Positions 53,157-63,344 of a DNA stretch of 64,000 nucleotides are shown piece by piece. Numbering within the stretch: position 1 is the stretch's first letter; every line of letters begins with the position of its first letter. This DNA comes from Pedobacter sp. MR2016-24. Lineage in GTDB: Bacteria > Bacteroidota > Bacteroidia > Sphingobacteriales > Sphingobacteriaceae. The notes beneath the pieces are model-generated. The model was given only the letters and a program-made list of their open reading frames with translations, did no database searches and was not told where the DNA came from. The translations under genes and the position numbers were made by a program. The stretch is from NCBI RefSeq assembly GCF_026239655.1, contig NZ_JAPIVO010000006.1:1-64000 (forward strand), in the 5' to 3' direction.

Positions 53157-53186
53157 TTGTATCAAGTCTAAATAGATGTATGTTTG
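53157..53186 (+). promoter_or_regulatory. Promoter of the TonB receptor gene
   Basis: TTG at 53157-53159, 19 bases, then TATGTTTG at 53179-53186, 17 bases before the ATG at 53204. No Fur-box-like palindrome was seen. Confidence 0.75.
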
Positions 53187-53203
53187 CGCATCAAATTTAA
53201 ATT

Positions 53204-55558
53204 ATGAAGCAGAGAATTTTACAATTATTTACTTTATCCCTGTTGCTATTTTTCCCATGGCGCTTATTGGCCCAGAATGGAAGTGGAATTATAAGCGGGA
53301 TGGTTACAGATTCATTAAACGAACACATTCCTTATTCAAATATCCAGCTCAAAAAGTTGGGATTACGTACAACTTCAGATAAAAATGGAAAGTTTATTTT
53401 CAGGAATGTACCTGCAGGTACTCACCTGATCAGCATTTCCATTACAGGATTTGAGAAACAACAGCAAGAGGTGTCGGTTGTAGCTAATCAGACTACTACT
53501 ACAACTATTGTGCTGCAGAACCAGCGTGCCGACCTTTCTGAGGTGATTGTTTCCGCCAGCAGAAGGGCAGAATCCTTGTCTCAAACACCATCGTCGGTAA
53601 CCGTACTGACAGCAAAAGATATCAATACGCAATCTACCATCAGTCCCAATCTGGCAAATATTCTTGCTTACAGCGTTCCGGGATTAGGGACATCGACCAA
53701 TCAGACAGGTAATTCCGGTCAGACATTGCGTGGAAGAAATGTATTGGTACTCATAGATGGTATTCCTCAGTCTACTCCTTTGAGAGCAGGAGGAAGGGAT
53801 ATCCGCAGTATTGATCCTTCGGTTATTGAGCGTATTGAGGTAATTAAAGGCGCAACAGCAATTTATGGTAATGGTGCTGAAGGTGGTTTAATTAATTATA
53901 TCACTAAAAAGGCAAATACTGGTAAACGTTTTGGTGGATACTCGCAGGCAGGTCTGACGGGCAATCTGAAAGGCGATAGCACAATCGGTTATCGTTTTTC
54001 TCAGCAGCTATTCGGCAAAGAAGGCAAGTTCGATTATATTGTAAGCGGGATGTATGAAAAGAGCGGAGTGTTCCGTGATGCTAAAGGTGTTACACTCTCT
54101 CCTGAATACGGACTCGGTGAAACAAAGTCCTATAATGGTTTTACTAAATTAGGATACGATATTTCCGACAAGCAAAGAATTGAACTGATGTACAATTATT
54201 TCAGTTCGAGACAAAAATCTGAATATATAACAAAAGAAGGTGTCTATGGACAGTCGCCCGCCATAGGTGTACAAGGTGTACGTCCCGGTGTGGAAGAAGG
54301 AACAAGATACAACCATAATGCAAACCTGCAGTACACAAACAGGAGCATTTTTGGGAATACAGACCTGACGGCTAATGTTTATTTTCAGGATTTCTACACG
54401 ATCTATTCCAACTCCGCCTCATTCTTTGGAAGTGGTCAGTCGGCCATTAAATCTACTAAAAAAGGCGCTCGTGTAAACTTAAATACCCCTTTTCAGTTAA
54501 CACCAAATGTACCCATGCAGGTGAACTACGGATTAGATCTGATGAATGACAAAACATCTCAGGACCTGGTTGATGGCCGTATCTGGGTGCCTGAAATGAA
54601 TATGGTCAATTTTGCACCTTATTTTCAGGCTACGGCCAATATTTTTACAGATCTGACTATCAAAGCCGGACTGAGGGCAGAGAATATCAATATTGACGTA
54701 GATGATTTCAATACCCTGGCTACCGGGGCAAATGGTGCAGGGAGTATTGCTGTACAAGGCGGAAAACTAAATTATAATGCTTTAGTTTTTAATGCCGGAG
54801 CTAGGTATTCTGCATTCAAAATCTTTAACCCTTTTATCAGCTATGCGCAGTCTTTTTCAGTCTTTGAACTGGGAAGGGTACTTCGGGCCGCTAAAGCAAA
54901 TACTTTGTCTCAGCTGGAAACGAAACCTATTATCGTAAACAATTATGAGGCTGGTTTCAGCAGTACTTTGGGCAAACTGAATTTGAGTGCTGCCTATTAT
55001 TACAGCACTTCTAAATTAGGTGCTAACCTGTTGGAAGTAAACGGTGTTTATATTTCACAGCGTATCCCGGAACGTGTTTATGGATTTGAAGTGCAGGCAG
55101 ATTATTCAATCTTTAACGATCTGATTATTGGCGGTAATTATGCACAGGTGGAAGGTAAAGGCGATGTAGACAATGACGGGAAATTTAATGGGGAGAAAGA
55201 CGTTTACCTGAACACCACACGTATCCCTCCATCAAAAGCAACTGTTTACCTGAAATATTCAGGTATCAGGAACCTGTCACTTGATCTTAACTGGATGCGT
55301 ATTGGCGACAGAAACAGATTCAGCCCGAATGCCACAACGGGTAAATACCTGATTGGTGAAGGACCGGTAAAGGCATATAACCTGTTCAATCTTGCGGCAT
55401 CTTACCAGGTGACAAAACCACTGAAAGTAAATCTTGGTGTTGAAAACGTACTCAATAAATTCTACTACCCTTCTATATCACAATTTTATGGAAGCAACAT
55501 AAACTATGTTGCGGGAAATGGCCGGAGATTCAACCTGTCAGTAGGTTACGGCTTTTAA
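53204..55558 (+). CDS. TonB-dependent receptor, siderophore type
   Basis: The 784-residue outer-membrane protein has a signal peptide (about 1-23, ending LLA), a carboxypeptidase-regulatory-like domain (about 28-110), a plug domain (about 120-230) with the DLSEVIVSASRR-type TonB box region and VLIDGIPQSTP, RIEVIKGATAIYGNGAEGG, and a 22-strand barrel to the C-terminal VGYGF. The plug and PGLGTSTNQTGNS style match ferric-siderophore receptors rather than SusC. The substrate is unproven. It is monocistronic, between its own promoter and a 36-bp palindromic terminator. Confidence 0.9.
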   Translation: MKQRILQLFTLSLLLFFPWRLLAQNGSGIISGMVTDSLNEHIPYSNIQLKKLGLRTTSDKNGKFIFRNVPAGTHLISISITGFEKQQQEVSVVANQTTTTTIVLQNQRADLSEVIVSASRRAESLSQTPSSVTVLTAKDINTQSTISPNLANILAYSVPGLGTSTNQTGNSGQTLRGRNVLVLIDGIPQSTPLRAGGRDIRSIDPSVIERIEVIKGATAIYGNGAEGGLINYITKKANTGKRFGGYSQAGLTGNLKGDSTIGYRFSQQLFGKEGKFDYIVSGMYEKSGVFRDAKGVTLSPEYGLGETKSYNGFTKLGYDISDKQRIELMYNYFSSRQKSEYITKEGVYGQSPAIGVQGVRPGVEEGTRYNHNANLQYTNRSIFGNTDLTANVYFQDFYTIYSNSASFFGSGQSAIKSTKKGARVNLNTPFQLTPNVPMQVNYGLDLMNDKTSQDLVDGRIWVPEMNMVNFAPYFQATANIFTDLTIKAGLRAENINIDVDDFNTLATGANGAGSIAVQGGKLNYNALVFNAGARYSAFKIFNPFISYAQSFSVFELGRVLRAAKANTLSQLETKPIIVNNYEAGFSSTLGKLNLSAAYYYSTSKLGANLLEVNGVYISQRIPERVYGFEVQADYSIFNDLIIGGNYAQVEGKGDVDNDGKFNGEKDVYLNTTRIPPSKATVYLKYSGIRNLSLDLNWMRIGDRNRFSPNATTGKYLIGEGPVKAYNLFNLAASYQVTKPLKVNLGVENVLNKFYYPSISQFYGSNINYVAGNGRRFNLSVGYGF

Positions 55559-55582
55559 AATAAATCTGATGTTGATCAGGAG

Positions 55583-55624
55583 AGCGGATAGATTGCGTTA
55601 TAACGCAATCTATCCGCTTTTTTT
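55583..55624 (+). terminator. Perfect 36-base palindromic terminator
   Basis: AGCGGATAGATTGCGTTA (55583-55600) is followed immediately by its exact reverse complement (55601-55618), then a T run to 55624. Confidence 0.92.
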
Positions 55625-55984
55625 ATGTGGTGGCTTTGTAGTCTTCGATTGTTCACTGAGGAGAAACTGAAATCTCTGGATCTTGTAAGTATGTATTCTA
55701 CTAACTAGGCCCCAATAGCCAGTCCATTTATTTGTTAGCAGAAGAGCACCGGAAACGGTGCTTTTTTTATGACTGAAAAATAATTACTTCTTAGTGTATG
55801 CTGATTGTTAGCTCATTTTTTATGATAATATCCTACAATTTTGCAATATCTTCAAAATCGTAACATTATTGTTAACATCCGGTATGTTTTGGTGAATTTT
55901 CTGGTACAAATGGAGATTTCTGTTAGATAGATTTAGAAATCTGATCCTTTCAGGTCAAACACAACTCAACTTAAAACCAATTTT
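55625..55984. other. Intergenic region with an orphan terminator
   Basis: This 360-base gap holds a second intrinsic terminator, GCACCG-GAAA-CGGTGC with T7 at 55745-55768, that no annotated gene explains. A short unannotated transcript or a degraded gene upstream of it is possible; no convincing promoter is visible in 55625-55744. Further on, AGATTTCT (55914-55921) and AGAAATCT (55935-55942) can pair in the SusC leader. Confidence 0.6.
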
Positions 55985-58900
55985 ATGAAACCAAAGCTTT
56001 TACTTAAAAAAATTATTTTTTGCTGTATTTGCGCTTTTGCTTTTTGCGGTAATGCCTTTGCTCAGGCCATTATTTTAAAAGGTAAAGTAACAGATATAAA
56101 GGGAATAGGTATCCCTGCAGTATCTGTTAAAATTAAAGGCACAGCAAAAGGGACGTCGACAGATGCCAGTGGATCCTTCTCTCTTAGTTATACTGGTCAG
56201 TCCATCCTGGTGGTTTCTGCAATCAGCTATACAACGAAAGAAGTAGCCATAAATACCCAGCAAACACTTACCATCACCTTGCAGGAAGATAACCAGAACC
56301 TGAATGAAGTTGTGGTCACTGCATTAGGTATCAAAAGGGAAAAAAGAATGCTGACCTATAGTTCACAGGAGATAAAGAGTGATGAACTGGTACAGGCAAA
56401 AGAGCCCAATCTTGTAAATGCACTGGCAGGTAAAGCTTCAAGTGTACAGGTAACAAGTTCGTCTGGTTCTCCGGGTAGCTCTGCAAGGATCGTGGTACGC
56501 GGTGGTTCTTCACTGTTTGGAAATAACCAGGCGCTGATGGTCATTGATGGTATCCCCGTGAACAATGAGGAGACAGGAAACCTGAATTCAGGGCCGGGAA
56601 CTAACCGCCTTGCAGATTTAGATCCGTCCATCGTAGAAAGTATGAATATCCTGAAAGGTACCGCAGCAACGGCTTTATACGGTTCTGCAGGTGCAAATGG
56701 GGTCATCATCATCACGACTAAAAATGGTCATGCGGCTACTGCACCGACTATCAATATTTCTTCCAGCTTTTCTTTTGAGAAACCACTCCTCCCTGAGATC
56801 CAGAGTAAATATTCATTGGGAACCAATGGTGAATATTATGATGGCGATACCAGAAAAACAAGTACTTCATGGGGGGCACTGATGGATACGTTAAAAATAA
56901 ACGGTCAGCCTGCTAAAACGTATAACCAATCGGATTTGTTCTTTAAAACAGGAACGACCTATAACAATACGGTGAATATCGGTGGCGGTGGCGAAAGTTC
57001 AAGTTACTTCTTATCTTATTCAAACTTTGATCAGAAAGGTAGTGTTCCCGGTACTTCATTTATCAGAAATTCGGTATTTGCGAAGTACAGTGCTAAAATC
57101 CTAAAGAATTTAAATACGACTTTCCAGCTGAACTATACCAATTCAGATAATACGAGACTGCCGGAGGGGTACGCGCTGGAAAGTCCGGTATGGACAATTT
57201 TTACAGCACCAGTTTCTTATAATCTGCAGCCCGCTACCAATGCAGATGGCACACAGCGTCTTTTCCGATATTCGAGGAATAACCCATACTGGGTACTGGA
57301 TAATATTTCTAATACCGCAAAGGTAAATCGTTTTTTACCAACGTTTACGGCTGATTATAAACCATTATCCTGGTTAACTATTACAGAACGTTTTGGTGCA
57401 GATGTGTACACTGAACAGGATAAATACCGTGAATCTGCAGAGTCGGTGTCCAATATCAACGGACGTTATGTGATCAGTAACACGATTTTCAGACAATTTA
57501 ACAATGACCTGATCGCGAGTGCTACGCACCAGTTCGGGAAATTTAATATTGATGCTATTTTAGGAAGTAATATTTATTCTACATACAACGAGAACTCTTA
57601 TGCAAACGGTTTGGGCCTAGGTATAGAAGGACTGGATAATATCAGTTCTGCTTCTAATATTTCCTACAGAGAGAACTTTTATGTGCAGCGTAAGGTTGGC
57701 TTTTACCTGCAATCTAATATAGAATACAATAGATTTTTGGTCTTATCATTAACAGGCCGTTATGATGGTAACTCTGTATTGTCGAAAGGCAATAACTTTT
57801 ATCCTTATGGCTCAGCTGCTACCAGCTTTATTTTTTCTGAATTTTTCTCCGATGGGCTGAAAAAGTCGATCAACTTTGCCAAGTTCCGGATCTCTTACGG
57901 AACAGTTGGAAACGATGGGAGTATTAGTCCCTATTCTCTGGCTACTCCGTACGAAAATCAGTCAGGAAACCAGATCATTAGAAATATCAACTTCCCATAC
58001 GGCGGACAGTCAGGATTTCTGTTAAGCCAGACACTGGCAAATGCGAACCTGAAAAGCGAGCGTGTAAATGAATTTGAAACAGGTCTTGAAATGGGCTTTT
58101 TGAATAACAGAATTTCATTCGAAACTGCTTATTTTGCGAAAAATACGGTAGACGGTATTATTCCGGGTGTTTCAATAGCACCATCAACGGGGTACAGCTA
58201 TACCAGTGTAAATTCCGCCCGACTGCAGATCAGGGGGGTGGAAGCAACACTAAATCTTATCCCGGTTAAAAGCACAGATTTCCAATGGAACGTAACTGCA
58301 AATTTCACCAGGACAAGAAGTAAAGTGAATTCTATTTACGAAGATCTTCCTCAGGTTGGTAACGGTTTTACCACTATTGTAAGGGGTGAATCTTATGGCA
58401 CTATTGTAGGCAGCAGATATGCACGAAATGCAGCCGGACAAATTCTCACAGATGATGCAGGCCTACCTTTTGCCGCAGATACTCAAGGGATCATTGGCGA
58501 TATCAATCCAGACTGGACAGGCGGTATAAACAATAATTTCAGATACAAACAATTCAATTTCAGCTTCTTCTTTGATATGAAAAAAGGAGGTGATATACAA
58601 AATAACGTAGATGGTTATGGTTATTTTTATGGTACACCTAAAGTGACGGAAGACAGAGGGATGAGGGTAGTGGAAGGTATCAATTCGACCACTGGTTTGC
58701 CAAATACGGTAGCCGTGAACGGTCAGGCCTATTACCAGCGTATCAATGGGGTAACTGAATCAGTGATCCAGGATGGTACTTATGTTAAATTGCGAAATGT
58801 GAGTCTGGGTTATACCATCAAGCCTGCTATGCTGAAGAAAAGCCCTTTTAAAGCGATCACTTTTGCCGTAACAGGACGCAATTTATGGATCTATGCACCT

Positions 58901-59023
58901 CATTTTACCGGTGGCGATCCTGAGGTAAGTTCTTTTGGCTCTTCAAATGGTTCACAGGGTATCTATTCCTTCTCGGTTCCAACTTCACGCTCTATTGATT
59001 TCAATTTAAAACTTACGCTTTAA
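55985..59023 (+). CDS. SusC/RagA-family TonB-linked outer-membrane protein
   Basis: A 1012-residue SusC-type transporter: signal peptide (about 1-27), carboxypeptidase-D regulatory domain with GKVTDIKGIGIPAVSVKI and a NEVVVTALGIKRE plug start (about 108-120), plug, and large beta barrel. SusC proteins form a lidded pair with SusD and import glycans, peptides or other oligomers, energised by TonB. The SusD gene follows 95 bases later. No sigma/anti-sigma pair or hybrid two-component sensor lies beside it, so regulation is not indicated. Confidence 0.93.
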   Translation: MKPKLLLKKIIFCCICAFAFCGNAFAQAIILKGKVTDIKGIGIPAVSVKIKGTAKGTSTDASGSFSLSYTGQSILVVSAISYTTKEVAINTQQTLTITLQEDNQNLNEVVVTALGIKREKRMLTYSSQEIKSDELVQAKEPNLVNALAGKASSVQVTSSSGSPGSSARIVVRGGSSLFGNNQALMVIDGIPVNNEETGNLNSGPGTNRLADLDPSIVESMNILKGTAATALYGSAGANGVIIITTKNGHAATAPTINISSSFSFEKPLLPEIQSKYSLGTNGEYYDGDTRKTSTSWGALMDTLKINGQPAKTYNQSDLFFKTGTTYNNTVNIGGGGESSSYFLSYSNFDQKGSVPGTSFIRNSVFAKYSAKILKNLNTTFQLNYTNSDNTRLPEGYALESPVWTIFTAPVSYNLQPATNADGTQRLFRYSRNNPYWVLDNISNTAKVNRFLPTFTADYKPLSWLTITERFGADVYTEQDKYRESAESVSNINGRYVISNTIFRQFNNDLIASATHQFGKFNIDAILGSNIYSTYNENSYANGLGLGIEGLDNISSASNISYRENFYVQRKVGFYLQSNIEYNRFLVLSLTGRYDGNSVLSKGNNFYPYGSAATSFIFSEFFSDGLKKSINFAKFRISYGTVGNDGSISPYSLATPYENQSGNQIIRNINFPYGGQSGFLLSQTLANANLKSERVNEFETGLEMGFLNNRISFETAYFAKNTVDGIIPGVSIAPSTGYSYTSVNSARLQIRGVEATLNLIPVKSTDFQWNVTANFTRTRSKVNSIYEDLPQVGNGFTTIVRGESYGTIVGSRYARNAAGQILTDDAGLPFAADTQGIIGDINPDWTGGINNNFRYKQFNFSFFFDMKKGGDIQNNVDGYGYFYGTPKVTEDRGMRVVEGINSTTGLPNTVAVNGQAYYQRINGVTESVIQDGTYVKLRNVSLGYTIKPAMLKKSPFKAITFAVTGRNLWIYAPHFTGGDPEVSSFGSSNGSQGIYSFSVPTSRSIDFNLKLTL

Positions 59024-59118
59024 TCTGTCATTATGAACCCGCATAAGCTTACCGCTGATAAAAAATGAATAAAGCTCTATGCAAGCTTCATGACCTATAA
59101 AACTCAAATTTAATACTT

Positions 59119-60507
59119 ATGAAAAAGATATATATTATTTTACTTGGCTGCGGCATGCTTGCCTTCGGCGGATGTAAAAAGTTCATTGACGTAAACGACA
59201 ATCCAAATCAGCCTACTACTGTAAAAGAAGAACTGATCCTGCCACCAGCAGAGACAGTGATCGGCTCCCTATTATACTCCGGCAATGTAAGCAATGTGGT
59301 ATTACAGTACATGCAGGTAATGGCACTCAATCAGGCCCCGCCAAACGTAGGTACCTATCTGATGTACAATGTAGATATGGACGGTGACTGGATAAATTTC
59401 TACTCAAGGGGACTCAACAGCCTTGTTACACTCAACAAACAGGCAGAAGCGAATGGTAATTTCAATTATGCTGGTATCGCAAAGATTCTTACCGCTTATA
59501 CTTTGGGTACGGCAACAGACCTTTGGGGTGATATTCCTTACTCGCAGGCATTTAATGGTGTAGATAACCTGAAGCCAACATATGATGCACAAAAAGATAT
59601 TTATGCACAGATACAAACATTGCTTGATGCTGGTATTGCTGATCTGGCAAAGAATGCAGGCAGGGTGCCTGGAAGTGATGATTTCTTCTATGGTGGAGAT
59701 AATGCAAAATGGACAAGATTAGCATATACCTTAAAGGCGCGTTATTATATGCACCTGACAAAGGCTCCGGGTTTTACAGCAACAGCACAGGCACAATTGG
59801 CCTTAACTGCACTGGATAAGGGAATGACGGGACAGGATGATAATTTCAGACTTCAGTATAATGGTGGTGCTGGTCTGGAGAATCCATGGCAGCAAAACTT
59901 TTTATCGGCCAGCACAATTATCCTGTCTTCTACAGTAGTAAATGGTTTCAAAACACGTAATGATCCGCGCCTGACGAAGATGATAGCACCTGCTGCGGAA
60001 ACGGGACTATATACCGGAAGGGTGATTGGAGAGGAGGGTATCGGCTCACTGGAATCTTATTCACGCCCTTCAGATTTCTATGCGGGTGCTGCGGCTAATA
60101 ATTATTTGCTCACTTATCCCGAAGCACTGTTCATCAAAGCAGAGGCTACGCTGATCGTTTCCGGAGTTGCTGCGGCTACACCGATTTACAGGGCTGCCGT
60201 GGTTTCACATATGACACAGTTAGGAGTAAATAGTACGGCTTATGATACTTACCTTGCTTCACGTACGCTGAACAGCACTAATGCACTACAGCTGATCATA
60301 GAAGAAAAAGGCATTGCTAACTTTCTTTCTATGGAAAGCTTTGTAGATTACAGACGCACGGGGTATCCGGCACTGACCAAAGTAATGAACGGTCTATCTG
60401 CAATTCCCCGTCGAGTACTTTATCCGCAGATAGAAATGAGCGGGAATGTACAGCCTCAGCAAAGTGCAAAGTTAACAGATCGTGTTTGGTGGGATACTGC
60501 CAATTAA
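59119..60507 (+). CDS. SusD/RagB-family lipoprotein
   Basis: A 462-residue surface lipoprotein of the SusD-like_2 group, with a lipobox in LAFGGCKKF (Cys about 19) and the conserved start FIDVNDNPNQPTTVKEELILP (in pieces). The protein forms the substrate-binding lid of the SusC channel. The mid-region shows the TPR-like helical SusD fold, and it ends with RVLYPQIEMSGN and DRVWWDT. Co-transcribed with the SusC-like gene. The substrate cannot be inferred from this family alone. Confidence 0.92.
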   Translation: MKKIYIILLGCGMLAFGGCKKFIDVNDNPNQPTTVKEELILPPAETVIGSLLYSGNVSNVVLQYMQVMALNQAPPNVGTYLMYNVDMDGDWINFYSRGLNSLVTLNKQAEANGNFNYAGIAKILTAYTLGTATDLWGDIPYSQAFNGVDNLKPTYDAQKDIYAQIQTLLDAGIADLAKNAGRVPGSDDFFYGGDNAKWTRLAYTLKARYYMHLTKAPGFTATAQAQLALTALDKGMTGQDDNFRLQYNGGAGLENPWQQNFLSASTIILSSTVVNGFKTRNDPRLTKMIAPAAETGLYTGRVIGEEGIGSLESYSRPSDFYAGAAANNYLLTYPEALFIKAEATLIVSGVAAATPIYRAAVVSHMTQLGVNSTAYDTYLASRTLNSTNALQLIIEEKGIANFLSMESFVDYRRTGYPALTKVMNGLSAIPRRVLYPQIEMSGNVQPQQSAKLTDRVWWDTAN

Positions 60508-60544
60508 GCTAAACAATCGAATTTCATAGTTAATTTCCTCCATG

Positions 60545-60582
60545 AACAAGCCTCTTTAATTTCAAAGGGGCTTGTTGCTTTT
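60545..60582 (+). terminator. Terminator of the SusCD operon
   Basis: AACAAGCCTCTTT (60545-60557) pairs with AAAGGGGCTTGTT (60564-60576), with one T-G wobble, followed by GCTTTT. Confidence 0.85.
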
Positions 60583-60685
60583 CAAGGGCTGGAGACGACT
60601 GAAAATAGGGAAAAGGCTAATAAATGGTTACTAAAAAACAATTTACGGGCTAAAACTTTAGCTAATTGCAGCTATTTTTACGATT

Positions 60686-62812
60686 ATGATAAATCATTTT
60701 AAAAAGGTTGCGGGTGTAATAGCGGTAATGCTATCTCCGTTTTTTATACTGGCACAAGGTACTTTGCAGGATTATCAGCGTGCTGAAGCACTAAATGGTC
60801 AGTTGGTAAATTCGGTTCATTATGCGCCTGACCTGATCCAATGGTTGCCTGGTCAGCATCAGTTCCTGTATCGTATGCAGACCCCGGAAGGGGAGAAACA
60901 CCTGTTAGTAGATGCAGATAAAAAAAGCAAAACATTTGATACACCAGCGTTTCAGCGCATGCAGGAACAGAATAAACTTGCTGCTGCGGGTTGGGATCAT
61001 GATGACCCCGAAGATGACAGTCCGCAAGGCAAAATGAAGTTATCTCCTGATGGCAAATGGCTGGCTTACATTAAAAATTACAATGTTTATATCCGCAGTT
61101 CGGCGAAAAATGAACCTGAATATGCTTTAAGTTTTGATGGTTCTGAGGGCGATTATTATTCTCCGCAAATTACCTGGTCTCCCGACAGTAAAAAATTGGC
61201 GACCAACAAAATCAGGGCTAATAAACCCCATATGGTTTACCTGATTGAATCTTCTCCGGCAGATCAGTTGCAGCCTAAACTGCAAAGCAGAAATTACCTG
61301 AAACCTGGTGATGCATTAGCACAAAAACAGCCCTCGGTGTTTTTAGTTGCTGAGAAAAAACAACTGCAGGTAGATTTATCTTTGATACCAGCTCAATACA
61401 ATCTGTCGTCGCCGGAATGGCGTAAGGATAGTCGCGCTGTCACATTTGAATACAATCAACGCGGACATCAGGAATACCAGGTAATGGAACTGGATGCCCT
61501 TTCCGGGAAAGTGAATACCCTAATTAAAGAAACCAGTAAAACCTTTATCAATTACAGCGGCAGAAATTACCGCTATGATCTCGCTGACGGTAAGGAAATC
61601 ATCTGGGCCTCAGAACGTGATGGCTGGAATCACCTCTATTTATATGATGGTGCTGGTAAACTTAAAAATCAGATTACCAAAGGAAATTGGGTAATGCGGA
61701 AGGTGATCAATGTAGATGAAAAAAACAGGCAGATCATTTTTGAAGCAAGCGGGCGCAATGCTGATCAGGATCCTTACTTTATCCAATATTACCGGATCAA
61801 CTTTAATGGTTCCGGATTGAAGGCCCTCACTAGTGAAAATGCAAACCATAAAGCGGTATTCTCGTCCGACTGGAAGTTCTTTACAGATACTTATTCCAGA
61901 ATTGACCTGCCGCCGGTTACAGTACTTAGAAATGCTGCTGATGGTAAAGTGGTAATGCCGCTTGAACGGGCAGATATTTCTCCTTTAATAAAAACAGGCT
62001 GGAAACTACCCGAAGTTTTTCATACGAAGGGGAGAGACGGGGAGACTGATATCTGGGGAATGATTATCCGTCCTACCAATTTTGATCCTGCAAAAAAATA
62101 TCCTGTGATAGAATATATTTATGCTGGTCCACAGGATTCATTTGTGCCGAAAAACTTTGTTACAGACTCCCGTGGTTCTCTGCATGAACTGGCAGAGCTT
62201 GGATTTATCGTGGTTCAGATAGACGGGATGGGGACAGCTAACCGCTCAAAAGCCTTTCATGATGTATGCTGGAAGAACCTGAAAGACGCGGGTTTCCCGG
62301 ATAGAATGATCTGGATCAAAGAAGCTGCAAAAAAATACGCTTATATGGATATCAGTAAGGTTGGGATTTTTGGTAACTCTGCAGGGGGACAAAATTCTGC
62401 AGGTGCTTTATTGTTTCATCCCGATTTTTATAAAGTAGCAGTATCATCTTCAGGATGCCACGATAACCGGATGGATAAAATCTGGTGGAACGAACAATGG
62501 ATGGGATATCCTATCGGACCACAATATGAAGCCTCTTCTAACGTAGCGAATGCCTATAAGCTGCAAGGGAAATTATTATTGATTCTTGGTGAACTGGATG
62601 AAAATGTTGATCCCTCATCTACCATACAGGTAATTAATGCATTAGTAAAAGCAAATAAGAATTTTGATTTTCTGGAGATTCCCGGAATGGGTCATTCTCT
62701 TGGGGGTGATTATGGAGAGCACAAGCGGAGGGACTTTTTTGTGAAACACCTGCTGGGGGTTGATCCGCCGGAATGGAACTGGAAACAAAGTATAACTGTA
62801 CCTAAGCCTTAG
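60686..62812 (+). CDS. Secreted S9-family prolyl oligopeptidase / DPP-IV-like peptidase
   Basis: The 708-residue enzyme has a signal peptide (about 1-23), a beta-propeller domain (about 45-440, with [30 protein letters not shown]) and an alpha/beta hydrolase domain. The catalytic serine is in [15 protein letters not shown] (about 568), the Asp near [12 protein letters not shown] (about 643), and the His in PGMGHSLGG (about 673). Such enzymes remove dipeptides or cleave after proline. It follows the SusCD terminator by about 100 bases and may process imported peptides; that is inference. Confidence 0.92.
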   Translation: MINHFKKVAGVIAVMLSPFFILAQGTLQDYQRAEALNGQLVNSVHYAPDLIQWLPGQHQFLYRMQTPEGEKHLLVDADKKSKTFDTPAFQRMQEQNKLAAAGWDHDDPEDDSPQGKMKLSPDGKWLAYIKNYNVYIRSSAKNEPEYALSFDGSEGDYYSPQITWSPDSKKLATNKIRANKPHMVYLIESSPADQLQPKLQSRNYLKPGDALAQKQPSVFLVAEKKQLQVDLSLIPAQYNLSSPEWRKDSRAVTFEYNQRGHQEYQVMELDALSGKVNTLIKETSKTFINYSGRNYRYDLADGKEIIWASERDGWNHLYLYDGAGKLKNQITKGNWVMRKVINVDEKNRQIIFEASGRNADQDPYFIQYYRINFNGSGLKALTSENANHKAVFSSDWKFFTDTYSRIDLPPVTVLRNAADGKVVMPLERADISPLIKTGWKLPEVFHTKGRDGETDIWGMIIRPTNFDPAKKYPVIEYIYAGPQDSFVPKNFVTDSRGSLHELAELGFIVVQIDGMGTANRSKAFHDVCWKNLKDAGFPDRMIWIKEAAKKYAYMDISKVGIFGNSAGGQNSAGALLFHPDFYKVAVSSSGCHDNRMDKIWWNEQWMGYPIGPQYEASSNVANAYKLQGKLLLILGELDENVDPSSTIQVINALVKANKNFDFLEIPGMGHSLGGDYGEHKRRDFFVKHLLGVDPPEWNWKQSITVPKP

Positions 62813-62860
62813 GCATCTGATACGGTTTCCACGAGATCAGAAAGATAATATTGTAAAGCA

Positions 62861-62921
62861 AAAGGCTGTCTTGATACAAACCAAAAATTTTAATTTTTTG
62901 GTTTGTATCAAGACAGCCTTT
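62861..62921. terminator. Perfect 27-bp inverted repeat between convergent genes
   Basis: Bases 62861-62887 and 62895-62921 are exact reverse complements with a seven-base loop. The hairpin lies between the S9 peptidase stop and the stop of the minus-strand gene at 62931, so it probably ends both transcripts. Its arm, starting AAAGGCTGTCTTGATAC, is long and GC-balanced enough to consider a relic mobile-element end, but no copy was found elsewhere in the window. Confidence 0.85.
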
Positions 62922-62930
62922 AAATTTTAG

Positions 62931-63278
62931 CTATTTGAATAACTCCTGCAAATCTCTGTCTGCAGTAGGTATTTTCTTTAGAAAATCATCAAATCCGCCG
63001 TTTTCCTGGGAGCTGTACATGCCGTAAGCATCCATGATATAGCCAATTTGTCCGTCTTTGTCTTCTAATAAATAGAGTACAGAATTATCGCCCGGATCAG
63101 AATCACCTTCAAAACGGTAGGTTTTTATGATAGATAAATCTTCAGGATTATAAATTTTGTTTATGCCGACTCCCTGCATTTTGCCGTGGTCAGTCATCTT
63201 TATTTCGTTATCTAAACCTTTTTGCCTTAATTTTTCTAAAATCTGGCTAAGTGTATTCATTTCTACTGGACGTTCCAT
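62931..63278 (-). CDS. Small conserved protein (misnamed phosphoribosylpyrophosphate synthetase family)
   Basis: A 115-residue cytosolic protein with FEGDSDPGDNSVLYLLEDKDG and YIMDAYGMYSS (in pieces), matching a short Bacteroidota family often labelled phosphoribosylpyrophosphate synthetase although it has none of the catalytic motifs of that enzyme. The start could be the ATG at 63278 or the in-frame ATG ending at 63260. Function unknown. It lies 66 bases downstream of the DUF6266 gene on the same strand. Confidence 0.78.
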   Translation of the reverse strand: MERPVEMNTLSQILEKLRQKGLDNEIKMTDHGKMQGVGINKIYNPEDLSIIKTYRFEGDSDPGDNSVLYLLEDKDGQIGYIMDAYGMYSSQENGGFDDFLKKIPTADRDLQELFK

Positions 63279-63344
63279 AATAAAGATTGTTTTTTACTAT
63301 AACAATGCCTTGAAGAAATGGTTTGGTTTATTGTATTTGAAACA

